Source: Dictyophora rubrovolvata
Taxonomy: Eukaryota > Basidiomycota > Agaricomycetes > Phallales > Phallaceae
Length of the DNA stretch: 64,000 nt
Direction: 5' to 3'
NCBI GenBank assembly: GCA_029959195.1
Contig: CP114123.1
Location: 1,984,001-2,048,000, forward strand
Positions within the stretch are counted from its first letter, which is position 1. Every line of letters begins with the position of its first letter. The position numbers were made by a program, and so were the translations under genes. The notes under the pieces were generated by a model. That model did no database searches. It had not been told where the DNA came from and saw nothing but the letters and a program-made list of their open reading frames with translations. Of this stretch, positions 49,123 through 59,062 are shown one piece after another.

Positions 49123-50239
49123 CTAATTATCAACTGTAGGTTGGTCTGCAGCACGCTCTAGAACCGAGGGACTATCTTCGATATCGGCACCATGAACGCA
49201 AATGCTCGTCCCGGAGGTGAGAGAGGCTCCACCTTTAAATATTATTCCCAACGCTCCAACTGGTGTTGAATCTGAATTATTGTTGTAATCCAAGCTTGAG
49301 CTGCTGACGTCCAGAGGTACTGTGGGCATTGATATTTCATCCAAATCAGCGTTGTCCGAGTCCGAGCGGTGTTGAAGCAAGAGAACGCTAGAAGGGACGA
49401 GATCGTTAATATCAATCTCATCGTGGACTGGAGGGAGTTGGATGGTTGAAATTCGAGGTGTAAGAGGTATGGGTATCTCAAGGGTACTATCGATATTGGA
49501 TGAATTTGGAGATGTTGAGATATGCGCCACGGTGTTTGTGAGTGTCACATGAGAGTGGTTACTGATTCTCTCATCAGAGGTTTGCGGACCGAGAGTGGGA
49601 GCTACATTGATTATGGGAAGGTCTTGCATAATATCGTTAGGCCAAAAGTCCCATGGAAGAATATCGACAATATCGATGGTGGACCCTGGGTACGATGGAA
49701 GAAAGTTTCCGGGGTAAGGTGGAAGAGATTCGAGTTCAATAGATCTTGTGGTGTCTACTGTTGCAATCACCGGAGAATGGGTCCGTCGTCGAATATTATT
49801 TATCCTTCCGCTGATATTTATCCTACACCATGGGATAAAGGAAATAAAAAGATATATAGACAAGAGTATTCCAACTGAATGGGAGTGACGAGGAATTAGT
49901 CTTAGTGCTTCATCGTTGGAGAAGAGATGGGAAGAGGAAAAGTGCTCACTCAGTGCAGCGAAGACAGTGACGCCTGCACATATGCCCTCGCAAACTGGCG
50001 TCATGTCATTTGTGCTCGCGATCGTGTTGTGGCTAGCCTGGCCAGAGACAAAGAAATTGGATGGCTGGGGAGCAATAACTTTCCCGTTCATCTCGGTGAG
50101 ACCGGGTGTGGCACTGGCATTGACAGTGTGAAATCCCTGAACTGTGCTGTCTGTTATTCGGGAAGTGTCTAGTTGTCAAGCGTTGAGCCAGTCGTGGTCC
50201 GTCCCTAAAACGATGTCACGTACCGACATCGTTGAACAT
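49123..50239 (-). CDS. M family single-pass membrane protein, copy M4
   Basis: A long open frame ends at 49123. The family start ATGGCACC is changed to ATCACC here (about 50.29 kb), so translation probably begins at MFNDV (50239). The ectodomain ends TNDMTPVCEGICAGVTVFAA; the helix is IGILLSIYLFISFIPW once a 75-nt GT-AG intron (gtgagc...ttcag) is removed. That intron is also free of stops and divisible by three. The third intron of M1 and M5 is exactly absent (ATVDTTRSIELESL is continuous). The tail has LPPYPGNFLPSYPGSTIDIV, IQLPPVHDEIDIND and a final GALGIIFKGG. Confidence 0.7.
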
Positions 50240-50967
50240 GGTAGAGGATTTGAACTTGGAACTCAAATTGTTTTCCAAGACCGGTGATTATTAAAAAATA
50301 GAGTGCGAAATTGAAGGACTGGAATTGAGTCTGAGGATTGAACATTTTGTCCGTGGTTTTGTAGTTTGAAAGGACAAGCGATACAGGGATTAGACCAAAT
50401 ATCCAGGAGAGGGTAGATCAGCGCCTATATATATATATCTTGACCATGTGCGCGCGTACGAACAAATCACGCACATTTATCAAATCGAGTCGCAGTACTC
50501 ACCCCGAGTAATTTTATTCGGTGGTGTGATTTCATCTAAGATGTTGGCACTTCCTTGACCGTTCGCATCTCCCGCGGTTCTTGTGGGAAAAATGGGAGAT
50601 TTTTAGGCATCACTTAAGCTGATCTCCGAGCCCGTCCCACAATTTGGGCATGTTGATTATAATTATTTGCCGTGGCTTCTCACGATAGCTCGCAGCAATT
50701 CACTTCAACTGCGAATTTGTGTAGATGTGGTTGAGATTAAGACTTCAGGAAAAAGGCCGGCCGTTCGTTTGCACGCTATCTTAAGTATAATTAATCTATA
50801 TTGTGGCTCGAGCATAAATGTAAATACATGATAAGACCACAGACACAGAATCACTGCATCGGCGGGCGGATAACGGAATAACTTCGACGATTATGACTAA
50901 TTAGTGTGTGGCAAGTATGGTTGTCCTATGAATTAGGTTTAGAACTTTAATAATACGATGAGACGAA
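50240..50967. other. Intergenic, no gene supported
   Basis: It contains the M4 5' flank, a short (TA)n run near 50432, and AT-rich sequence without coding features. Confidence 0.35.
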
Positions 50968-51276
50968 CTAGGCTAAGGTATCGCTGGACGTAATAAAAGG
51001 TTCGAAATTGGAATTCTTTTGGAGAACTGGTGCCATTTCCGGCATATGCGCACTAGTAATTTCTAGGAGTGAGTTTCGTATAGGAGGAACATTCCAGACT
51101 TTATCGGTGTGGGGAGGGAAGTCCTGAAGAATCCTGAAGAAACTATTATCATATTTGAAATTGGAGGGGATCACTGGTGTACCGTTTAGTGTAAAACATT
51201 CTTCGGTATAGCCAAAGCTAGCTATTCTGCGCTCAATGGTTTTTGAGAGGGTGGGAAACGTTGTCGGTTTTGGCAT
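50968..51276 (-). pseudogene. M family remnant M7: leader and first exon only
   Basis: MAPVLQKNSNFEPFITSSDT matches the first exon of M3 (MAPVFQ...PVITSSDA); at the expected splice site the sequence runs into TAG and unrelated DNA. Upstream of it the frame stays open for about 78 further codons (MPKPTTFPTLSKTIERRIAS...), a stretch partly alignable with the leader of M6. Confidence 0.6.
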
Positions 51277-51424
51277 AGGATTGAGTGCGGTTGGAGATCA
51301 TCGATCATTCGCGAAAACCCTAAACCCAGGGCGAATAAATATTTGTAAACAGGCGCTGCAAGTTTTGTGAGTCGTCTGCGTTAGTATTGAAACCGGTGCA
51401 TATGCATAGCTGATAAGAATGGGA

Positions 51425-51691
51425 ACAGCGCTGAAATGGAGATGCGACCACTGCTGATAAAGGTATGTTCATTATCTTGAGTTGCCACCCCATTTTAAGA
51501 TGCTGAACGTTTTCATTTAGCCACTAAAAATGACTCGGCCCCAACTGTAATCTCATTCGAACGAGATTTTGTTAGTTCATCACACTTCACACGCACAGTC
51601 TAGCCGCCGATGCCTCCGATGCTTCCAAGATCGGCAATGCAAGATAGTGAAGATCGGGGTGTCAAATGTCAAGGTCCAGATTCAGTAGATC
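51425..51691 (+). pseudogene. Hsp20 fragment: end of exon 1, intron and exon 2
   Basis: acactgctgataaaggtatg then an intron and ccccaactgtaatctc, fitting APTVITSERDLVSSSHFTRT of the intact gene, then a TAG in place of the WLP tryptophan. The end gtccaaggtccagattcag-type and the flank gatccctggcg match 38.37-38.39 kb. The N-terminal two thirds are missing. Confidence 0.8.
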
Positions 51692-51699
51692 CCTGGCGC

Positions 51700-53379
51700 T
51701 GCGAATGAACGCCACCAATTGCCTGTTCGTTTTAGCTTAAAGATGGGCCGATCGCAAAGTGCCGAACGTGAAAACGTATTTGACATATTTTGTTGAAGAG
51801 TGCGTGATTACCTGCACTGTCGTGTCAGATGAGCGTCAGAAGGCATGAGCTTGAATCTCTATTTACTATTTCAGATGAATTAGATAGGTGTAGTTTTAGT
51901 TGCAAGACGTACATGATATAATACTAATGATAAACTCCTCGACCCACCCCTTGCAGAAGAATTCGTTGTGTTGCATCCAGAGTCAGCATGATTGCCGAGC
52001 GCTGAGCGCTGAGCTATGATACCAATTGAACTGTTTGGCTGTACCTGGCAAGGTGGCAGGATCGCCGTTAATGCTGAGGGCGGAGGATACGTGTGGATAG
52101 AATAAGCTGGTCACTGCCTACTGATGGGCTATAACAATATAGCAGGAAGCGGCGTATGCAGCGACAAACGCGTCTGCACTGTTATCAGAAAGACTATCCG
52201 GTGCGGCAGCTTTGATCATTATTGTCTGCCGCGTATCAGCAGTTAAGCAAAATGAAACTGTAGATACGAACCTTAGTAGTGAAGATGTCGAGGTTGCGTT
52301 CCTAAATACGGTTAGGTAAAGGAACGCACATCATGAGGCGACGACGTACCATATTGGTGTGTGAGATTCATACTTAATTAACGATTTGGTATTGGTGAAA
52401 TTGGCAGTCTTGAGTTACTTTGATTTCTTGGCCAGTAAACCATCGACGCTACCGCATAGTATCGCAAATCAAATTAATAGTCATCAACCACCAACATTCA
52501 ACCATCATCGATATCGACTCCTGTATTTAGAATGATTTGCGTTATTGTAGCGAGTAGTGTGAGCTAGATCAACCAAATATGACAATATGCAGCAATTCCC
52601 TGATAATTGAATGAAGTACTCACAAATCGGAGTTAATTGTGACAATCACTTCAAGCCAATCAAGGACAAGAGAATACTAATCGGTCATCTGAGTTCTACC
52701 GTCGGCATCTTATGAAACAAACTGATTTAGCTGTCAAAACACTTACCAGAAAGTCATCACATAAACGTATAAGCGTAGCTAAGACACAATGCAGAGATAC
52801 GCATAATGTGTACCGACCTTTGCTGCCACATCCACAATGGACCACAAACGTTCAGCAGCCAACTAAAACAGAACGGTTTCCACCGGAAGCCCCAAGTACC
52901 AACGGACTGAACCAGAGCGAAATTGTCAAGACAAAAGAAAAATAACTGAACGTTGCCAGGAGTTTTTAACGATACAGGGCCGCCAGTGCAAATATATAAA
53001 TGATAAGTGCGTGAATCGTTCGCACCATGCTGTTATAGGATGTCTTTCTTGAATGAGGCGCAACTTCCAATTTACGCGTCAGTGAAAAGGTGTATGACAC
53101 TTTTACTTTCAAGATGGATATATCTTCACTCTACACGTAAAACGCTACATTTCACCGACGACGACTGGAGCTCCAAATTTCACACCAATTCTTTAAACAC
53201 TAAGTCATATGAGAACAGCGGTACGTGACAACAGTGCCAGTGCGTACCAAGTCTGTGTTTACACTTCGTATTGTTTTGGAGCGTTTATACTTAGTGTTCA
53301 GACTCCGATGAACAAAGGGAATGGTTAAATTAAAGTCACACACCCTGCGACAACGGCATTTGACATCAAGACGTCGACG
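51700..53379. other. Region of duplicated remnants, no intact gene
   Basis: 51.77-52.42 kb carries pieces of the Hsp20 3' block (tttgttgaagagtgcg; ggttaggtaaaggaacgca; gacgacgtaccatattggtg). 52.9-53.2 kb resembles 47.85-48.1 kb (ttgtcaagacaaaagaaaaa). Open stretches at 52712-52945 and 53007-53228 have no motif. Confidence 0.4.
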
Positions 53380-53794
53380 CGAATGGGCACGGTGAAGATG
53401 AGATCACGAAGGATGGGAATGGAGATGACGGCGCACTCAGTATACAAGGTAATATATCCAAATTATGTTTAATCGAATCGACTCATCATCCTGATGAGTC
53501 CCAGATGTTTGATTCATGTGATTCCGTAGATGTTTCCTCCCTGACGAGGTCTGCACTGAGCCACTTTATGGTGTATTGACATCCAATCGGAATGAAATTC
53601 ATATCTGGTTTGTTTTTGTGTTTATATATTGCAAAACAAGTTACTAAATCCCATAAATAGCAAGAAAACAAAGCAAGACCATCTAAACACGAAAGTTGTA
53701 TATAAATATGTATGTATCCTCCTTGACTAAATTTCCTCGACCAAAGATTGGTCTGGAGCGTAATACCGGAGCGTAGTTTGCTCCGAAACTGATG
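53380..53794. repeat. Block R, copy 4, adjoining M5
   Basis: gatgggaatggagatgacgg and, further on, ccttgactaaatttcctcga match the other block R copies. It ends at the M5 stop codon. Confidence 0.55.
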
Positions 53795-54974
53795 TCAAAG
53801 AGGTCCATCTTCGAGATCGGCACCAGATGAGAGAGAGACGTCACCCCCAAGCACTATTCCCAAAGCGCCGACAGGTGTTAAGTCTGCATTATTGGTATAG
53901 TCTAGGCTTAGGTTGTTGACGTCCGGGTATACTGTGAGTGTCGGTGTCTCATCCATATTGGTATTGTCTGAGCCGTGTTGAAGGAAGAGAGCGCTGGAAT
54001 GGACAAGGTCGGTGATATTAACCTCGTCTTGGACAGGAGGGAGCTGAATGGTTGAAATTCGAGGTGCAAGGGGTACAGATATCTCGAGGGTATTATCGAT
54101 ATTGGATGGATTTGGAGATGTTGAGATATGCGCCACGGTGTTTGCGAGTGTTGCAGGAGACTGGTTGATTCTTTCGTCAGCGGTTTGGGGACCGAGTGTG
54201 AGAGCCACATTCATTGTGGGAATGTCCTGCATGTCATCGTTAAGCCAAAAGTCCCGTGGAAGAATATCGACAATATCGACGGTAGACTCGGGGTATGGTG
54301 GAAGGAAGTTTCCGGGATAAGGTGGGAGGAAATCGAGTTCAACAGTCCTTTATATGCATGGCTGAGAAAAGCATACGTGATAGATGAGTCATCAAAAAAT
54401 ACCTTGTGTCTGCTGTTGCAATCACCGGAGAACGGGTTCGTCGTTGAACGTTAGCTATCCATCCGCTGATATATTTTCCACACCATGAGACCACGGAAAA
54501 AGAGAGATATATAGACAAGGATATCGCCACTGGTGGACGACGAGGAATCAGTAATAACACCTCATAATCAAAAGAAAGAGAGAGAGAGAGAGAGAAAAGA
54601 GAGGGCGCTCGGGCTCACCCAGTGCAGCGACAACAGTGACGCCCGTACATATACCATCACAAGTTGGCATCGTGTTATGTGTGTCAGACTCGGAGGTCGT
54701 GCTGTGGTTAGCCTGGCCGGCGACAAAGAGATGGGATAGCCGGGGAAAAATGTAAGTGAAAGTATTTGTGTCAGTCCCCGCAAGACTCTCGGGGGCACCG
54801 CGCTTGACGGCATGCAGGCCCTGAGTTGCACTTCTTTCAATCCGAAAAATATGGGAAGAGTTCAGTTCTCAAGCGTTGATTTAGCCGGCCCGTCCCTGAA
54901 ATGACATGACATGACGTACCGACGTTGAACGTGGTAGAGTCGGGCTTGAACTTGTTTTCCAAGACAGGTGCCAT
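53795..54974 (-). CDS. M family single-pass membrane protein, copy M5
   Basis: Start MAPVLENKFKPDSTTFNV at 54974. The ectodomain exon reads LSHLFVAGQANHSTTSESDT...CDGICTGVTVVAAL, the helix VAISLSIYLSFSVVSWC, and the tail LDFLPPYPGNFLPPYPESTV, IQLPPVQDEVNI and GALGIVLGGDVSL. A (CT)n-rich intron splits the helix and a 52-nt intron precedes the tail. The first splice is doubtful: with the family donor tcg|gtacgt the second exon is out of frame, and only the poorer donor aac|gtcggt restores it. It is probably functional if that donor is used. Confidence 0.6.
54577..54594. repeat. (AG)n microsatellite inside an M5 intron
   Basis: AG dinucleotides run for about 18 bp. On the coding (minus) strand this is a CT tract next to the 5' part of the helix-splitting intron. 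Confidence 0.8.
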
Positions 54975-55208
54975 TGTTCGTGATTGTCAAAGATAAAAGG
55001 TCAGAGTGTAGTATTGAAGGGGTGTTGCTGAGTCTGAGGAATCAGCGCTGCATTTTGTCTTTGTGTTTTTGTAGGTGTACCATTTGACGCTTGTAGTCCC
55101 GCCTGCAGTTCATGTGCACAGCTTGGTCCCGGAGCCGAATATCTGATTTCCAAATAATGACATATAAAGAAATTAATTTCTGGCTCCATTTCCAAACGAG
55201 GAAACCTG

Positions 55209-55722
55209 TGATCAATTGATTGCGCAGACATTCCCCTCCGCCTCGTTCACCGAATGACCTCGGTTCGCTTTGGTGACCGGACCCCACATACTGTGAAATC
55301 AAATGAACAATCCTTACAGATATTTAGAAGCCGTTGTAAGCTGTATAAAAATTTACTGAAACATTTTAAAGTTCCTTCAGAGTGGCTCACAATATTTCAA
55401 TTTTGAGGCCATATACCTTAACTACTGGGCTTCAAAAACCACACAGAACTGTCTGTGTCCTTGATAAAACGTGATATTGGATATCTCGCGCCTTTCTTAT
55501 GTTCTCAGTGAGAAAGTTAGTACTAGTAAAACTATATTCACACCTCATGTTTTTCATCAATTGAAATAGTCTTCAATTGAAGTGGCGATTTCCTTAAAAC
55601 CCTTAAAAATGATACCGAATTACCCTGAAGTTCGAAGCAGCGACCAGTACACGGGGTCCGGTCGCCGAAGTGAACTCAGAAACGAACGGTACGAGGAGCA
55701 TGTCTGCGCAATCAATTGATCA
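55209..55722. mobile_element. Foldback element with ~70-77-bp imperfect inverted arms
   Basis: The left arm begins TGATCAATTGATTGCGCAGA (55209) and ends gaccggacccc (55285). The right arm, read in reverse complement from 55722 to 55653, begins with the same 23 bp and ends gaccggacccc. The middle of the arms has diverged, and the interior (~370 bp) is AT-rich, non-coding, and holds a further palindrome (tcaattgaaatagtcttcaattga). Such structure is typical of non-autonomous foldback or MITE-like elements. Outer boundaries and target duplication are not clear. Confidence 0.75.
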
Positions 55723-56176
55723 CCCGTTCATGAACCGAGGTGAACCGTGAGTAATAGTCTAATTTCATATCATTCGCATGTCTTGCACACCTGGCGACTC
55801 AGTTTCGTCCCACGAACCTCGAAGCCGAGTGAAAATTCTCTCCCACCAATAGGAATTTGCGTAGTGAGACACGCCGCTGTTCTTCTTGTATCAGAACGCG
55901 ATCTAAGTGCGTTAAAACAGAGTATGTTCCTTTAATCCCATCTACGACAAGTAAATGCAAAAGCAGAAAGCAATTATTGGCTGAACCCGGTCCTGGTATT
56001 TATGGCAAAATGTGCGTATCATGCGTGAAAGACTGAGTCATCTTGACTAACTCTTAGCCATAAATTTATTCCGAGATATAATTACAATTCGCATTCATTA
56101 GGCTGAAGCTGAAAAGCAGCTACCCTCGATATCGACATCGCCAAACACTCCCCTCAGAGGTATAATAAGAGCAAAT
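55723..56176. other. 3' flank of M6, no gene supported
   Basis: A 62-codon plus-strand frame at 55747-55935 has no support. 56.03-56.12 kb resembles the flank 3' of M3 (cttagccataaatttatt against ccgtcataaattcattta). Confidence 0.35.
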
Positions 56177-57246
56177 CTACCCAAAGATCAATCCCAGACT
56201 TCCTATCGGCATTGAATACAGGTTTGAATTCGGGTCTGCATTCGCGCCTGCGATGTATCCATCGGGGCGGGTCTGGCTGCCGTCATTGGAATGATCATGA
56301 TGCAGACCTGGAGATACTTTGCAGCGTGCTTCAAGCTGCGGTTCGCTTATGTTGGCTTCTTCCGAGTCGCATTGGAGATAAAAAGGGCTGATATGAGTGT
56401 CGATGATATCAATTTCATCCTCGACAAGAGGCAATTGAATGGTGGGGATCCGGGGTGCGGGAGGTAAGCGACGTGACGGTATTTCGTGAATGTGAGGGGA
56501 TGCGTTTGGAGATGTGTCACGAGTACACACCACATAGTCTGTCAGTGTGGTATTAGATTGGTCGTTCATTCGATTGTCGATTCTCGGATTGAGATTGGGA
56601 TTCCTAATGGTTTCAGGAATAACGGTAGACTCAGAGAAAGGTGGAAGGGTGCTTTCAGTGTGAGGATGAAGACGCAGGAGTTCAATGGATCTTAAAATTC
56701 GTGATATAAAACATCGTTGGTGATCTTAAAAAGGCTAAAATCTATCTTCTTCGATCTATTGCTGCAACTACTGAAGAACCGGTTCGTCGTTGACCATTAT
56801 TGGTCCACCATCTACTATTCATAATTCTTCCGTGCTGTGAAAACAGAACGAGAAAAAGGCCGATCGAAATGCAGAGTAGCACTCCTAGTGAGATGACAAC
56901 AGCCATGCTCACGCATGTTCTGCCGCACATCTGCATTGTATTACCCGAGGTCGCCTTGTAGCTGACACGGTTTTCAGCTAGGAGACGAAGGCTTGGAGAA
57001 GAATTATGAACGAGGAAGGTCGGGTTGTCTTCGATATGATTGAGGGTGGCAAAGATTGGGGTGGCGAGAGAGTGTTTTTCAGCACTGCCGATGTCCTCAA
57101 CGATCCTTGTACCACCCAACGTATATAACTCTCCTGGGATGAGTTAGCTTTAATACATTGTGTGGTATGTGTGACAGACCAGTATTGACATTGTTGGACG
57201 TAGTAAAGGGCTTCAAACTGTGACTGCTTTGAAGGATTGGTGCCAT
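56177..57246 (-). CDS. M family single-pass membrane protein, copy M6 (probably truncated)
   Basis: Start MAPILQSSHSLKPFTTSNNV at 57246; one 45-nt intron; then RIVEDIGSAEKHSLATPIFA and VSYKATSGNTMQMCGRTCVS leading directly into the helix VVISLGVLLCISIGLFLVLF. The intron that splits this helix in M2, M3, M4 and M5 is missing. The tail intron has lost its GT donor (AAG|ATAGAT), giving an in-frame TAG after AIDRRR; the tail sequence beyond (RIPTIQLPLVEDEIDIID...GSLGLIFG, to 56177) is still open. Unless another donor is used the product ends just after the helix. Confidence 0.6.
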
Positions 57247-58029
57247 TTTCTGCACCAGTGAATTCTAGCGACAAGCTAGACTGAAGGAGCAAGTTTTGTA
57301 CAGGAAGAACATCATAGATTTTATAGATGTAAGGGGCAGAGTCCGGTGGAAGGACATGAATTTTACATGTGACGCCAGAAGCCATGTATACGGATACCGA
57401 CGTTGGCATCAGTACAAATATGGGAGATCGTGAGCGCGAGATTTGACTTGCACAGGTGGGAAATGTCACCACCTTCCGACATTTCCCATTCATGGCATCA
57501 GTATCTGGTGGACAGGCCATAATTTTCAAATTCAAGTTGTCAATGATGCGATGATCTTATATAGATTACACAGAGGTGAAACCTTTAAGATACACATGAC
57601 ATACCGCAGGAATGAGCGTTCGAGCTAGATTGAGCAGACGATCTGCGACCTTGCATCCATTGAGCTGTCGAGGACAAGTGCCGGCGGGATTCTAAAGCAT
57701 AGAATTGTTTTGGAAATCCTGCGGCATAAATATTAGCTACTGTGCTAGCAGTTCGTGATCGTTGATGTGAGCGGTATAAGAATGCTAGAGCGGTAACCGG
57801 TAAATCTCCTTTTCGGACAATTGCGTGGAATCTTCTCGAAAATTAAATGTTCGTCACGAGGTTGTCACGAACTGAAATATCAATACACATGTCCCAAGAC
57901 ACTCGCCTTGCCTACTGGAACTCCCAGAACGGAAATAATTTATGGCCATAATACGCTGGGTTTGCTTGCTTTACGTTGATAATCCTGATTTGAGTCGCCT
58001 GTGCCATTCAGACACCCAACACCATGTGA

Positions 58030-58390
58030 AACTCACTGGGCTCGACAAAGTCCGACCTTTCTACGAGCTCTCATCACACCAGGAACCCTCCTACAATACC
58101 TTCCTGCAAAGTTCGCCCACGTCGCTATGGCTCGGAGCAGCCATTGAAGAGTTATGCAAGCGGAAGCTGTAAGCATTTCAATAGTTCGTTTTGGGCACAG
58201 AATCTTATGTTCACCTTGTATCTGTTGTGGTTTTGTGGAGGGTCGTAAATCGGACACTGGTTTGGGTGATAGTATTACCAGTACCTTGGAAGACAGTAAC
58301 ACTTTGGGGGTAAAGGTAGTAATTAGCACACATACGACCGTCTTGCGCACGATAACGTTGCCCAATACCACGAAGTAAGTCGTTTCATTT
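58030..58390 (+). pseudogene. Gene X remnant upstream of DUF6533 copy 5
   Basis: VKLTGLDKVRPFYELSSHQE and ...SLWLGAAIEELCKRKL to a donor at about 58170, then, after an intron-like stretch, GLGDSITSTLEDSNTLGVKV and VISTHTTVLRTITLPNTTK. It is the best preserved copy of gene X, though its 5' end is fused to sequence duplicated at 39.6 kb. Confidence 0.45.
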
Positions 58391-59062
58391 TTTGAAGTTA
58401 TATGTAACAACTCATATGAAAAATACGATAGAAACACGGAAATACCATTCCGCTTGCTGCTATTATCCATAGTTCATTACTATCGAATCACAAACTGAGT
58501 GTATAAATATCCTAATCAGTAGAAGCCGTACGCCCCTAATGGTAGTTTGAAGTCTCACGAAATCAACGACATCAGCGCAAGCGAGCCATTCTTCCTTGAA
58601 ATTATCCCTAGTGTTGTTATTTCATAAGCTTTCCGGCAAAACGGAGTCGAGTTCTGCGTCCTCTGTATGATTGAGATGTTGATGGACAGCCCGGATCGGT
58701 GAACAATACGGCTTGTGGCCAAGGTTATCATAATCATTTGTCCATCACGAAGGAGCGTGATCCGCTGAAGCACACCGCGAGCCCTTGAAATTCGTCAAAG
58801 GGAAAGCTCCCAAAAAGTCAAATTTATCAATCCAATCGATCGCAACCTCAGCTGAGCCAGAAGCTTCATGAGATGAATGTATTGTTGATTTAGTTATTGT
58901 TAGGGCGACGATGTCTTACGGTCATGTGACAGTGATTGATGAGGGCAACTCGAACATCCGGCTTTGCCTTGGTTCAGTTTTCCTTAAATGCATAGGTTTG
59001 TCCATCTCATGCCTGACCTCACAACTCAATCGACTGGATCATTTGCATTTCAGCCTTTGAAA

